A DNA stretch of 64,000 nucleotides from Metapseudomonas otitidis (GCF_900111835.1 NZ_FOJP01000009.1:208522-272521); one strand, 5' to 3'. Positions 52,075 to 61,952 are shown, numbered from the stretch's first letter. Made by a program: numbers and translations. Notes: generated from the sequence alone by a model not told the origin.

Positions 52075-54720
52075 ATGCAAGACCTCGATACCGTCGAAAC
52101 CCAGGAATGGCTGGACGCCCTGGAGTCCGTACTCGACAAAGAAGGTGAAGACCGCGCGCACTACCTGCTGACCCGCATGGGTGAGCTGGCCGCCCGCAGC
52201 GGCACCAAGCTGCCCTACTCCACGACTACGCCGTACCGCAACACCATCCCGGTCTCCCACGAAGCACGCATGCCGGGTGACCTGTTCATGGAGCGCCGCA
52301 TTCGCTCCCTGGTGCGCTGGAACGCACTGGCGATGGTGATGCGTACCAACCTCGAAGACCCGGACCTGGGCGGCCACATCTCCAGCTTCGCCTCCTCGGC
52401 GACCCTCTACGACATCGGCTTCAACTACTTCTTCCAGGCTCCCACCGAGGAGCACGGCGGCGACCTGATCTTCTACCAGGGCCACGCCAGCCCCGGCATC
52501 TACGCCCGCGCCTTCATGGAAGGCCGCCTGAGCGAAGAACAGATGCAGAACTTCCGTCGCGAAGTCGACGGCAAGGGCCTCTCCTCCTACCCGCACCCGT
52601 GGCTGATGCCGGACTTCTGGCAGTTCCCCACCGTGTCCATGGGCCTCGGCCCCATCCAGGCGATCTACCAGGCCCGCTTCATGAAGTACCTGGAAGCCCG
52701 CGGCTTCATCCCCGCTGGCAAGCAGAAGGTCTGGTGCTTCATGGGCGACGGCGAGTGCGACGAGCCCGAATCCCTCGGCGCCATCTCCCTGGCCGGCCGC
52801 GAGAAGCTGGACAACCTCATCTTCGTCATCAACTGCAACCTGCAGCGCCTCGACGGCCCGGTTCGCGGCAACGGCAAGATCATCCAGGAACTCGAAGGCG
52901 TTTTCCGTGGCGCCCAGTGGAACGTCAACAAGGTTGTCTGGGGTCGCTTCTGGGACCCGCTGTTCGCCAAGGACAAGGACGGCTCCCTGCAGCGCCGCAT
53001 GGACGAAGTGGTCGACGGCGAATACCAGAACTACAAGGCGAAGGACGGTGCGTACGTCCGCGAGAACTTCTTCAACAGCCCCGAACTCAAGGAAATGGTC
53101 CAGGACCTTTCCGACGACGAGATCTGGAAGCTGAACCGTGGTGGCCACGACCCGTACAAGGTCTACGCGGCCTACCACCAGGCCGTGAACCACACCGGCC
53201 AGCCCACCGTCATCCTCGCCAAGACCATCAAGGGCTATGGCACCGGTGCCGGCGAAGCGCAGAACACCGCCCACAACACCAAGAAGGTGGACGTGGACAG
53301 CCTGCGCCAGTTCCGCGACCGCTTCGACATCCCGGTCCGCGACGAAGACCTGGAAAAACTACCCTTCGTACGCCCCGAGCCGGGCAGCGCCGAGCACAAA
53401 TACCTGCATGAGCGCCGTGCCGCCCTGGGTGGCTACGTGCCCCAGCGCCGTGCCAACAGCTTCAGCATCCCGACTCCGCCGCTGGATACCCTCAAGGCCA
53501 TCCTCGACGGCACCGGCGACCGCGAAATCTCCACCACCATGGCCTTCGTGCGCATCCTCGCGCAGCTGGTCAAGGACAAGGAGCTCGGCCAGCGCATCGT
53601 CCCGATCATCCCGGACGAAGCCCGTACCTTCGGTATGGAAGGCATGTTCCGCCAGCTGGGCATCTACTCCTCTGTCGGCCAGCTCTACGAGCCCGTCGAT
53701 AAGGACCAGGTGATGTTCTACAAGGAGGACAAGAAGGGCCAGATCCTCGAAGAGGGCATCAACGAGGCGGGCGCCATGTCCTCGTTCATCGCGGCCGGTA
53801 CCTCCTACAGCAACCACAACCAGCCGATGCTGCCGTTCTACATCTTCTATTCGATGTTCGGCTTCCAGCGCATCGGCGACCTGGCCTGGGCGGCCGGCGA
53901 CAGCCGTGCCCGTGGCTTCCTGATCGGCGGCACCTCCGGCCGGACCACCCTCAACGGCGAAGGCCTGCAGCACGAGGACGGTCACAGCCACATCATGGCG
54001 GCCACCATCCCCAACTGCCGCACCTACGACCCCACCTACGGCTACGAGCTGGCGGTGATCGTGCGTGAAGGCATCCGCCAGATGACCGAAGAGCAGCAGA
54101 ACGTCTTCTACTACATCACCGTGATGAACGAGGCCTACCAGCAGCCCGCGCTGCCCGAAGGCACCGAGGAAGGCATCATCAAGGGCATGTACCTCCTCGA
54201 AGAGGACAAGAAGGAAGCCGCGCACCACGTACAGCTGCTGGGCTCCGGCACCATCCTGCGCGAAGTCCGCGAAGCCGCGAAGATCCTGCGTGACGAGTAC
54301 AACGTCGCCGCCGACGTCTGGAGCGTCACCAGCTTCAACGAACTGCGTCGCGACGGCCTGGCCGTGGAGCGTCGCAACCGCCTGCACCCGGAGCAGAAGC
54401 CGCAGCAGACCTACGTCGAGCAGTGCCTGACCGGCCGCAAAGGCCCGGTTGTCGCCTCCACCGACTACATGAAGCTGTTTGCCGACCAGATCCGCCAGTG
54501 GGTCCCGAGCAAGGAATACAAGGTGCTCGGCACCGACGGCTTCGGCCGCAGCGACAGCCGCAAGAAGCTGCGCCACTTCTTCGAAGTGGACCGCTACTGG
54601 GTTGTGCTGGCTGCCCTGGAGGCCCTGGCAGACCGTGGCGAGATCGAACCGCGCGTAGTGGCCGAGGCCATCGCCAAGTTCGGCATCGACCCCGAAAAAC
54701 GTAACCCGCTGGACTGCTAA
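52075..54720 (+). CDS. aceE: Pyruvate dehydrogenase E1 component AceE
   Basis: An 881-residue homodimeric thiamine-diphosphate enzyme that decarboxylates pyruvate and acetylates the lipoyl group of AceF. GDGECDEPESLGAISLAGRE with a following NCN is the ThDP-Mg motif; PSVSMGLGPIQAIY-type region, HEARMPGDLFMERRIRS and GTSGRTTLNGEGLQHEDGHS are conserved. GGAG lies 7 nt before the ATG. It is followed 11 bp later by aceF, forming one operon. The two palindromes upstream are its likely control sites. Confidence 0.97.
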   Translation: MQDLDTVETQEWLDALESVLDKEGEDRAHYLLTRMGELAARSGTKLPYSTTTPYRNTIPVSHEARMPGDLFMERRIRSLVRWNALAMVMRTNLEDPDLGGHISSFASSATLYDIGFNYFFQAPTEEHGGDLIFYQGHASPGIYARAFMEGRLSEEQMQNFRREVDGKGLSSYPHPWLMPDFWQFPTVSMGLGPIQAIYQARFMKYLEARGFIPAGKQKVWCFMGDGECDEPESLGAISLAGREKLDNLIFVINCNLQRLDGPVRGNGKIIQELEGVFRGAQWNVNKVVWGRFWDPLFAKDKDGSLQRRMDEVVDGEYQNYKAKDGAYVRENFFNSPELKEMVQDLSDDEIWKLNRGGHDPYKVYAAYHQAVNHTGQPTVILAKTIKGYGTGAGEAQNTAHNTKKVDVDSLRQFRDRFDIPVRDEDLEKLPFVRPEPGSAEHKYLHERRAALGGYVPQRRANSFSIPTPPLDTLKAILDGTGDREISTTMAFVRILAQLVKDKELGQRIVPIIPDEARTFGMEGMFRQLGIYSSVGQLYEPVDKDQVMFYKEDKKGQILEEGINEAGAMSSFIAAGTSYSNHNQPMLPFYIFYSMFGFQRIGDLAWAAGDSRARGFLIGGTSGRTTLNGEGLQHEDGHSHIMAATIPNCRTYDPTYGYELAVIVREGIRQMTEEQQNVFYYITVMNEAYQQPALPEGTEEGIIKGMYLLEEDKKEAAHHVQLLGSGTILREVREAAKILRDEYNVAADVWSVTSFNELRRDGLAVERRNRLHPEQKPQQTYVEQCLTGRKGPVVASTDYMKLFADQIRQWVPSKEYKVLGTDGFGRSDSRKKLRHFFEVDRYWVVLAALEALADRGEIEPRVVAEAIAKFGIDPEKRNPLDC

Positions 54721-54731
54721 GGAGCGTAGCG

Positions 54732-56708
54732 ATGAGTGAGTTGATTCGCGTACCCGACATCGGCAGCGGCGAAGGTGAAGTGATCGAACTGTTCGTCAAG
54801 GTCGGCGACCGCATCGAAGCCGACCAGAGCCTGCTGACCCTGGAGTCCGACAAGGCCTCCATGGAGATCCCCGCGCCCAAGGCCGGGGTGATCAAGAGCC
54901 TCAAGGTCAAGCTCGGCGACCGCCTCAAGGAAGGCGACGAACTGCTGGAACTGGAAGTCGAAGGTGCCGCCGCAGCCCCTGCTCCGGCTGCTGCCCCGGC
55001 CGCCAAGGCCGAGGAAAAGCCCGCCGCCGCACCGGCCCCTGCAGCAGCCCCGGCTGCTTCGGGCGCCAGCGTGCAGGACGTCCACGTGCCGGACATCGGC
55101 ACCAGCGGCAAGGTCAAGGTCATCGAAGTCATGGTCAAGGCCGGTGACACCGTCGAGGCCGACCAGTCACTGATCACCCTGGAGTCCGACAAGGCCTCCA
55201 TGGAAATCCCCTCCCCCGCCGCCGGCGTGGTGGAGAGCGTCATCGTCAAGCTGGACGACGAAGTCGGCACCGGCGACCTGATCATCAAGCTGAAGGTCGC
55301 GGGTGGCGCTGCTGCCCCGGCACCGGCACCGGCACCTGCCGCCGCGCCGGCACCGGCTGCCGCCCCCGCAGCAGCGCCGGCTGCCTCGGCCGCCAGCGTG
55401 CAGGACGTCCACGTGCCGGACATCGGCACCAGCGGCAAGGTCAAGGTCATCGAAGTCATGGTCAAGGCCGGCGACACCGTCGAAGCCGACCAGTCGCTGA
55501 TCACCCTGGAGTCCGACAAGGCCTCCATGGAGATTCCCTCCCCCGCCGCCGGCGTTGTGGAAAGCGTCATCGTCAAGCTGGACGACGAAGTCGGCACCGG
55601 CGACCTGATCCTCAAGCTCAAGACCGCAGGCGCCGCCGCGGCTGCCGAGCCGGCCGCCCAGCAGCAACCGCTGCACCGCGTACCGGAAGGCGCCCACCCG
55701 GTGGCCGCCGCCGAGGTCTCGGCGATTGCCTCGCTGTCCGCCGCTGCCGCCAACACCACCGGCGTACCGGCCCGCTCCAGCGGTGCCAAGGTCCACGCCG
55801 GCCCGGCGGTTCGCCAGCTGGCCCGCGAGTTCGGCGTCGACCTGGCGGCCGTTCCGGCCACCGGCCCCCACGGCCGCGTGCTGAAGGAAGACGTGCAGGC
55901 CTACGTGAAGTCGGTCATGCAGAAGGCCAAGGACGCCCCGGCAGCTGCTGCCGCCGCGCCCACCGGTGGTGCCGGCATCCCGCCGATCCCCACCGTGGAC
56001 TTCAGCAAGTTCGGTGAAATCGAAGAAGTGGCCATGACCCGCCTGATGCAGGTCGGTGCCGCCAACCTGCACCGCAGCTGGCTCAACGTGCCCCACGTCA
56101 CCCAGTTCGACTCCGCCGACATCACCGAGCTGGAAGCTTTCCGCGTCGCCCAGAAAGCCGTGGCCGAGAAGGCGGGCGTCAAGCTCACCGTCCTGCCGCT
56201 GCTGCTCAAGGCCTGCGCCTACCTGCTCAAGGAACTGCCGGACTTCAACAGCTCCCTCGCCCCGAGTGGCAAGGCGCTGATCCGCAAGAAGTACGTGCAC
56301 ATCGGCTTTGCCGTGGACACCCCGGACGGCCTGCTGGTCCCGGTGATCCGCAACGTCGACCAGAAGAGCCTCCTGCAGCTTGCTGCCGAAGCCGCCGCCC
56401 TGGCCGAGAAAGCACGCACCAAGAAGCTCTCCGCAGACGACATGCAAGGCGCCTGCTTCACCATCTCCAGCCTCGGCCACATTGGCGGTACCGGCTTCAC
56501 GCCGATCGTCAATGCGCCCGAGGTGGCGATCCTCGGCGTCTCCAAGGCCACCATGCAGCCGGTGTGGGACGGCAAGGCCTTCCAGCCTCGCCTGATGCTG
56601 CCGCTGTCGCTGTCCTACGATCACCGCGTGATCAACGGTGCCGCTGCCGCGCGCTTCACCAAGCGCCTTGGCGACGTGCTGGCGGACATCCGTACCATGC
56701 TGCTGTAA
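54732..56708 (+). CDS. aceF: Dihydrolipoyl acetyltransferase AceF with three lipoyl domains
   Basis: A 658-residue E2 core subunit of pyruvate dehydrogenase. Three lipoyl domains carry the lipoylated Lys in ESDKASMEIP at Lys41, Lys154 and Lys263, joined by Ala/Pro-rich swinging arms; then the E1/E3-binding domain (about 355-395) and the catalytic acetyltransferase domain with His631 and Asp630 in SYDHRVINGAAAARF. PAO1 AceF, as I recall, is shorter with two lipoyl domains. Domains 2 and 3 are nearly identical at DNA level, a recent tandem duplication. Followed by a strong terminator. Confidence 0.97.
   Translation: MSELIRVPDIGSGEGEVIELFVKVGDRIEADQSLLTLESDKASMEIPAPKAGVIKSLKVKLGDRLKEGDELLELEVEGAAAAPAPAAAPAAKAEEKPAAAPAPAAAPAASGASVQDVHVPDIGTSGKVKVIEVMVKAGDTVEADQSLITLESDKASMEIPSPAAGVVESVIVKLDDEVGTGDLIIKLKVAGGAAAPAPAPAPAAAPAPAAAPAAAPAASAASVQDVHVPDIGTSGKVKVIEVMVKAGDTVEADQSLITLESDKASMEIPSPAAGVVESVIVKLDDEVGTGDLILKLKTAGAAAAAEPAAQQQPLHRVPEGAHPVAAAEVSAIASLSAAAANTTGVPARSSGAKVHAGPAVRQLAREFGVDLAAVPATGPHGRVLKEDVQAYVKSVMQKAKDAPAAAAAAPTGGAGIPPIPTVDFSKFGEIEEVAMTRLMQVGAANLHRSWLNVPHVTQFDSADITELEAFRVAQKAVAEKAGVKLTVLPLLLKACAYLLKELPDFNSSLAPSGKALIRKKYVHIGFAVDTPDGLLVPVIRNVDQKSLLQLAAEAAALAEKARTKKLSADDMQGACFTISSLGHIGGTGFTPIVNAPEVAILGVSKATMQPVWDGKAFQPRLMLPLSLSYDHRVINGAAAARFTKRLGDVLADIRTMLL
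55065..55622 (+). repeat. Tandem duplication of a lipoyl-domain segment in aceF
   Basis: The sequence from 55065 to about 55295 is repeated, nearly base for base, at 55392 to about 55622, a period of 327 bp (109 codons). The few differences are mostly synonymous, such as GGTGACACC versus GGCGACACC. The linkers between copies differ more. The first lipoyl domain (54735-54965) is clearly divergent from both. The pattern indicates unequal crossing-over or recent duplication with retention of frame. Confidence 0.9.
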
Positions 56709-56748
56709 CACCCTTTGCTTCATTGCGAGCACGTCAGGCTCGTACCTC

Positions 56749-56776
56749 AACCCCGCCGATTGGCGGGGTTTTTTTT
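56749..56776 (+). terminator. Rho-independent terminator after aceF
   Basis: AACCCCGCC (56749-56757) and GGCGGGGTT (56762-56770) form a perfect 9-bp stem with a 4-nt loop, followed by six more T. It lies 41 bp after the aceF stop and ends the aceEF operon. Confidence 0.93.
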
Positions 56777-56889
56777 GAGTGCGAAACAGAGGGGCAGACA
56801 ACAACGACCCGCCGCGCAAATGCGCGGCAGGATGCAAGGCCAGGAAGAAGAAAGGAACGGGTGCCAAGGGCCGAGGAAGGCCCCGGAAC

Positions 56890-57420
56890 TCAACCCTTCT
56901 GGACGTTGCGGATCAGGAAGCTCAGCGCCTTGGCCAGCTCGCCGGCGCCCTTCACGTCCCGCACGATGGTCAGCAGCGGCGCGTTACTGCCGGGCGCATT
57001 GAAGGTGCAGCTGATGCCGCCACGCGGGCACTCGTAGCTGATGCTCGGATCGACGCCGAACACCGGCAGCAAGCGGTTGTGCACCGCCACCCCGGTGCCA
57101 TTGGCGGCACGGGTTTCCTCGCGCAGCATCAGCTCCCCCGGGCGCGCCAGGCTGAGCTGGTAGCGCAGGTCCCGGCGATCCGCCTGGCCAACCTGGTAGC
57201 CGGCGCTCAAGGCGTAGGTGCTGAGCAGCGAATTGGCGTGTGCGAACAGCGCCTTGCGCTCATCGGAGGTCATGTACAGGCGCTTCAGTTCGGACAGGTA
57301 GCGCGCCTGTTCCTCACTGCTCAGGGCCGGTTGCGTCTCCGCCGCGCGCGCCCCAACGGAAAAAAGCAGCCCGCACAGCAACAAAGCCCCACCCAGTTGT
57401 CTTGTCAGCCCCATCAGCAT
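56890..57420 (-). CDS. Small exported protein of unknown function
   Basis: A 176-residue protein with a signal peptide (GALLLCGLLFSVGARAAE, cleavage near ARA-A), then a helical charged region (SSEEQARYLSELKRLYMTSD) and a C-terminal half with two Cys about 10 residues apart (YECPRGGISCTFNAPG) that could form a disulfide. I do not recognise the family. AAGGG stands upstream of the ATG at 57420. It is divergent from dipA (80-bp gap) and convergent to aceF. A GCCGCGC/GCGCGGC hairpin at 56811-56828 may terminate it. Probably a periplasmic protein. Confidence 0.75.
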   Translation of the reverse strand: MLMGLTRQLGGALLLCGLLFSVGARAAETQPALSSEEQARYLSELKRLYMTSDERKALFAHANSLLSTYALSAGYQVGQADRRDLRYQLSLARPGELMLREETRAANGTGVAVHNRLLPVFGVDPSISYECPRGGISCTFNAPGSNAPLLTIVRDVKGAGELAKALSFLIRNVQKG

Positions 57421-57500
57421 GATGCACCCTTGCCCGACGCCAAATTTTAGAAGTGGGCCGAGGCCCGAACTCGGCCAGCATACTGGAACCCACCCGCCCG

Positions 57501-60200
57501 ATGAAAAGCCATCCCGATGCCGCCAGCCGTACGGTGGCCGAGGTTGTGACGCAGTTGCCAGTCCCTTCGCGGCTTGGCCTCATGCGTTTCGAGCGGCTGA
57601 ACGAGGCCAGTTGGGCGATGCTCTTCCTCGATGCCAGTTGCGAACGCCACATCGGCCTGCCCGCCACCGAACTCTGCGCCCTGGTGGGCTCGCCCTACGC
57701 CAGCCTGATGAGCCCCGAGTCGCGCTACCGCCTGCATGACGACATCCAGCAGCAACTGGTCTCCAGCGCCAACTACCAGGTGCACTACCCGCTTCACGGC
57801 CCCGATGGCGTGCTCCAGCTGCTGGAGATCGGCGAAGCCTTCCAGCAGCACGGCCGGCAGCTGCTGCGGGGCTACCTGCTGCTGGTGGACACCCCGGCCG
57901 AGGAATCCGACCACGCCCAGCAGATCCAGGAGCTGGAAGCCCAGAACGCCCGCCTCAAGAGTTCCCTGGAGCTGTACCAGCGCTCCCAGGAAGACCACCT
58001 GCAACACCTCATCCGCTCCCGCGCCCAGCAAAGCCTCATCGTCCGCCTGGCCCGCCACCGCTACAGCGCGGGTGACCCGGCGCAGGAAGCCGCGCGGCTG
58101 ATCACCCAGGCCGCCTGCGAAGCCTACGAAGTCGCCCGCGCCTCCCTGTGGATGCTCGAAGACACCACCCTGCGCCCGGTCAGCCGCTACCTGCGCGACC
58201 AGGGGCACCACGAGCTGCCGGCGGTGATGGACGTCAGCCGTTTCCCGCGCTACCTGGAGGCCCTGCACAGCGGCCGCGCCATCGACGCCCACAGCGCCCA
58301 GCGCGATCCCCGCACCAGCGAACTGCAGGAGGAATACCTCAAGCCCTCCGGCGTCGTCGCCCTGCTCGACGCCAGCGTGCGCATCGGCGGTGAAGTGGTC
58401 GGCGTGCTGTGCCTGGAACACACCGGCGCACCCCGCGTCTGGCAAAGCGACGAGATTGCCTTCGCCGGCGAACTGGCCGACCAGTTCGCCCAGGTGCTGG
58501 TCAACCAGCAGCGCCTCGACGCCACCACCGCCCTGCACCTGTTCCAGCGCGCGGTCGAACAGAGCGCCAGCGCCTTCCTGCTGGTGGACCGCGACGGCCT
58601 GGTGGAATACGTCAACCCCAGCTTCACCGCCATCACCCAGTACAGCGCCGACGAAGTCCATGGCCGCCGCCTCTCCGACCTGCCCGCCCTGGAGAACCTC
58701 AGCGACCTGCTGTTCGACGCCCGCTCCAGCCTCAGCACCTGCAACAGCTGGCAGGGCGAATTCCGCAGCCGCCGCAAGAACCTCGAGCCCTACTGGGGCC
58801 AGCTGTCCATCTCCAAGGTGTTCGGCGAGAACGGCGAGCTGACGCACTACATCGGCATCTACGAAGACATCACCCACAACAAGCTGGCCCAGCAGCGCAT
58901 CGAAAAGCTGGCCTACACCGACAACCTCACCGGCCTCGGCAACCGCCCCTACTTCATCCGCAGCCTCGAAGAGCGCTTCCGCCACGAACAGGAGTCGCCC
59001 CTCTGCCTGCTGCTGGTGGACATCGACAACTTCAAGCGGATCAACGACAGCCTCGGCCACCAGACCGGCGACAAGCTCCTGGTCAGCCTCGCCCGGCGCC
59101 TGCGCAACACCCTGAGCCCCGGCGACATCCTCGCCCGCTTCGCCAGCAACGAATTCGCCGTACTGCTCGACGGCGCCGACCTGGAGACCGGCCAGAAGAC
59201 CGCCGGCCAGATCCTCCGCACCCTGGACAAACCCCTGTTCGTCGACAACCAGCTGATCAGCGTCACCGGCTCCCTCGGCCTCGCCTGCGCCCCCCAGCAC
59301 GGGCGTGACCCGCAGACCCTGATGAAGCACGCCGGCCTCGCCCTGCACAAGGCCAAGGCCAACGGCAAGCACCAGCTGCAGCTGTTCACCGAGACCCTCA
59401 ACGCCGAGGCCAGCTACAAGCTCTTCGTCGAGAACAACCTGCGTCGCGCGCTGGCGCAGAACGAGCTGGAAGTCTTCTACCAGCCCAAGCTGTGCCTGCG
59501 CAGCGGCCAATTGCTCGGTATGGAAGCGCTGCTGCGCTGGCAGCATCCCGAGCGCGGCATGATCCGCCCGGACCAGTTCATCAGCGTCGCCGAAGAGACC
59601 GGGATGATCATCCCCATCGGCAAATGGGTGATCCGCGAAGCCTGCCGCATGAGCCGCCGCCTCAGCGCCGCCGGCCTCGGCCAGGTGCAGGTCGCCATCA
59701 ACCTCTCGCCCAAGCAGTTCAGCGACCCCGACCTGGTGGGCTCCATCGCCGCCATCCTCCAGGAAGAGGAACTGCCCCCCGCACTGCTGGAACTGGAGCT
59801 GACCGAAGGCCTGCTGCTGGAAGCCACCGACGACACCCGCCTGCAGCTCAACCGCCTCAAGGCACTCGGGCTCACCCTGGCGATGGACGACTTCGGCACC
59901 GGTTACTCCTCCCTGAGCTACCTGAAGAAGTTCCCCATCGACGTCATCAAGATCGACCGCAGCTTCATCAACGACATCCCCGACAACTCCGACGACATGG
60001 AAATCACCGCCGCCGTGATCGCCATGGCCCACAAGCTCAAGCTCAAGGTCGTCGCCGAAGGCATCGAAACCGCCGCGCAGCTGGGCTTCCTGCGCCGCCA
60101 GCGCTGTGACGTCGGCCAGGGCTACCTGTTCGACAAGCCCATTCCCGGCGCCCAGCTCATCGAGAGCCTGCACCGCTACCCCTGCCGCACGGCTCACTGA
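57501..60200 (+). CDS. dipA: c-di-GMP phosphodiesterase DipA (GAF-PAS-GGDEF-EAL)
   Basis: An 899-residue cytosolic protein that degrades cyclic di-GMP and promotes biofilm dispersal in P. aeruginosa. Order: PAS-like region (about 20-135), coiled coil, GAF (about 180-335), PAS (about 350-455), degenerate GGDEF (ASNEF at 548-552, so no cyclase activity expected), and EAL domain with GMEALLRW (Glu675), NLSPKQF, LTEGLLLE, DDFGTGYSS and EGIET all intact. I start at 57501, giving a length I recall for PAO1 DipA; a longer in-frame start at 57453 has no better ribosome site. Confidence 0.94.
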   Translation: MKSHPDAASRTVAEVVTQLPVPSRLGLMRFERLNEASWAMLFLDASCERHIGLPATELCALVGSPYASLMSPESRYRLHDDIQQQLVSSANYQVHYPLHGPDGVLQLLEIGEAFQQHGRQLLRGYLLLVDTPAEESDHAQQIQELEAQNARLKSSLELYQRSQEDHLQHLIRSRAQQSLIVRLARHRYSAGDPAQEAARLITQAACEAYEVARASLWMLEDTTLRPVSRYLRDQGHHELPAVMDVSRFPRYLEALHSGRAIDAHSAQRDPRTSELQEEYLKPSGVVALLDASVRIGGEVVGVLCLEHTGAPRVWQSDEIAFAGELADQFAQVLVNQQRLDATTALHLFQRAVEQSASAFLLVDRDGLVEYVNPSFTAITQYSADEVHGRRLSDLPALENLSDLLFDARSSLSTCNSWQGEFRSRRKNLEPYWGQLSISKVFGENGELTHYIGIYEDITHNKLAQQRIEKLAYTDNLTGLGNRPYFIRSLEERFRHEQESPLCLLLVDIDNFKRINDSLGHQTGDKLLVSLARRLRNTLSPGDILARFASNEFAVLLDGADLETGQKTAGQILRTLDKPLFVDNQLISVTGSLGLACAPQHGRDPQTLMKHAGLALHKAKANGKHQLQLFTETLNAEASYKLFVENNLRRALAQNELEVFYQPKLCLRSGQLLGMEALLRWQHPERGMIRPDQFISVAEETGMIIPIGKWVIREACRMSRRLSAAGLGQVQVAINLSPKQFSDPDLVGSIAAILQEEELPPALLELELTEGLLLEATDDTRLQLNRLKALGLTLAMDDFGTGYSSLSYLKKFPIDVIKIDRSFINDIPDNSDDMEITAAVIAMAHKLKLKVVAEGIETAAQLGFLRRQRCDVGQGYLFDKPIPGAQLIESLHRYPCRTAH

Positions 60201-60263
60201 CGCCGCTGTAACATCAGGCCCCGAAGCGGGTCTATCGACCAGCCCCATCCTCAGGAGAACGCC

Positions 60264-60911
60264 ATGGTCCTGCGCTCACAGATCCTCGCCCACAAGATCG
60301 AACTGCCCACCGCAGCCCAGGCGCTGCCCGGCCGTGAGACCCCGATGCCGGTGCCCGAAGCTCATTACGTCAACGGCCACCCGCTGCAAGCGCCCTTCCC
60401 CGCCGGCCTGGAACAGGCCGTGTTCGGCCTCGGCTGCTTCTGGGGCGCCGAGCGGCGCTTCTGGCAACAGGACGGGGTCTGGAGCACCGCCGTCGGCTAC
60501 GCCGGGGGCCACACCCCCAACCCCACCTATGACGAAGTCTGCTCCGGCCTCACCGGGCACACCGAAGTGGTGCTGGTGGTGTTCGACCCGCGTGTGATCA
60601 GCTACGAACGGCTGCTCGCCGTGTTCTGGGAAGCCCACAACCCCACCCAGGGCATGCGCCAGGGCAACGACATCGGCACCCAGTACCGCTCCGCGATCTA
60701 CTGCACCAGCGACGCCCAACTCCAGGCCGCCCGTGCCAGCGAAGCACGCTTCCAGGCCGAACTGGACAAGGCCGGCTTCGGCGCCATCACCACCGAGATC
60801 GCCGAAGCACCGGCCTTCTACTACGCCGAGGCCTACCACCAGCAGTACCTGGCCAAGAACCCCAACGGCTACTGCGGGCTGGGCGGCACCGGCGTCTGCC
60901 TGCCGGCCTGA
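60264..60911 (+). CDS. msrA: Peptide methionine sulfoxide reductase MsrA
   Basis: A 215-residue enzyme repairing methionine-S-sulfoxide. Catalytic Cys58 lies in [13 protein letters not shown]; recycling Cys204 and Cys212 lie in the C-terminal [33 protein letters not shown] and [11 protein letters not shown] are conserved. The N-terminal extension (about 50 residues before the core) is normal for the E. coli type. AGGAG precedes the ATG. It follows dipA by 63 bp on the same strand. Confidence 0.96.
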   Translation: MVLRSQILAHKIELPTAAQALPGRETPMPVPEAHYVNGHPLQAPFPAGLEQAVFGLGCFWGAERRFWQQDGVWSTAVGYAGGHTPNPTYDEVCSGLTGHTEVVLVVFDPRVISYERLLAVFWEAHNPTQGMRQGNDIGTQYRSAIYCTSDAQLQAARASEARFQAELDKAGFGAITTEIAEAPAFYYAEAYHQQYLAKNPNGYCGLGGTGVCLPA

Positions 60912-60974
60912 CCCTCAAGGGCTGATCGCCGGCGGGCCACCCTGAGCGCAACGCCACGGCGCTGCAGAGGTCTG

Positions 60975-61814
60975 CTAGCCCTCGGCGATCAGCCAGTCCA
61001 ACCGCCAGTCGCCCTGGCTCTGGGCCAGTTCACCGGCCAGCCAGGGCAGCACCTCGCGCAGCTCCTCCTCCAGGCCCCACGGCGGGTTGGCGATGGCCAG
61101 CCCCGAACCGTTCAGGCCGATGCTGTTGTCCGTCGGGTGCACCATCAGCTCCGCCCGCAGCAGCTTGGGCGCACCGGACGCCGACAGCCCCTGGTAGAAG
61201 CGCTTCAGCTGGCGTTCGTCCTTGATCGGGTACCAGATCGCCACCACCGTCTGGCGCATCCGGCCAATCGCCTCCTTCAGCGCCGTCACGCAGCGCTCCA
61301 GGTCATCGGCCTGTTCGAACGGCGGATCGATCAGCATCAGCGCGCGCTTCTCCGCTGCCGGCAGCAGCGCCCGCGGCAGGTGCCAGCCATCACCGAGGCG
61401 CACCGTCACCCGGCGATCACCGGCCATGTTCTCCTTCAGCGCCTGGCCGTCTTCCGGGTGCATCTCGTTCAGCACCAGGCGGTCGTGGGGGCGCATCAGC
61501 CGGCGCGCCACCTCCGGCGAGCCCGGGTAGTAGCGCAGCGTACCCGACGGGTTCAGCGCGGCCACGGTGCCCAGGTAGTCCGCCAGCGGAGCCGGCAGGT
61601 CGTCGCGGCCCCACAGCCGGCCGATGCCCTCCTCCCATTCGCCGGTGCGGCTGGCCTGGTCGCCGGCCAGGTCATAGAGGCCGACCCCGGCATGGCTGTC
61701 CAGGTAGGCGAAGGGAGCGTCCTTGCGCGACAGCAGGGCGATCATCCGGGCCAGGGCCAGGTGTTTGAGCACGTCGGCGTGGTTGCCGGCGTGGAAGGCG
61801 TGACGGTAGTTCAT
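60975..61814 (-). CDS. rlmJ: 23S rRNA (adenine-2030-N6) methyltransferase RlmJ
   Basis: A 279-residue SAM-dependent methyltransferase. MNYRHAFHAGNHADVLKHL is the signature N-terminus with conserved His residues; FAYLDSHAGVGLYDL and LMLIDPPFEQADD (DPPF catalytic motif) follow. I start at 61814, where GAGGAA stands 8 nt upstream; the longer frame runs through the divergent gene. Convergent to msrA. Confidence 0.94.
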   Translation of the reverse strand: MNYRHAFHAGNHADVLKHLALARMIALLSRKDAPFAYLDSHAGVGLYDLAGDQASRTGEWEEGIGRLWGRDDLPAPLADYLGTVAALNPSGTLRYYPGSPEVARRLMRPHDRLVLNEMHPEDGQALKENMAGDRRVTVRLGDGWHLPRALLPAAEKRALMLIDPPFEQADDLERCVTALKEAIGRMRQTVVAIWYPIKDERQLKRFYQGLSASGAPKLLRAELMVHPTDNSIGLNGSGLAIANPPWGLEEELREVLPWLAGELAQSQGDWRLDWLIAEG

Positions 61815-61952
61815 GGCATGGTTTCCTCGCGAGGCGCGCAGTTTACCAGCCGCGACCCAGGCCGGGTTTGGCCGCTGCATCACCCTCATGGATGTTGCTA
61901 GGCGGCCTTCATTCACCAATCTAGACTCCGGGCATTCCACCGGAGACCGACC

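Noticed and set aside
54960..55400. Ala/Pro-rich repeats in aceF as possible microsatellite or CRISPR-like array
   Set aside because: They are the normal flexible linkers between lipoyl domains; no regular spacer pattern.
55167..56867. 566-codon minus-strand frame over aceF
   Set aside because: Antisense shadow of the repeated lipoyl region; no motif.
57447..60248. 933-codon open frame on the minus strand opposite dipA
   Set aside because: Antisense shadow of dipA; repetitive Gly/Val/Ala/Gln composition and no family motif.
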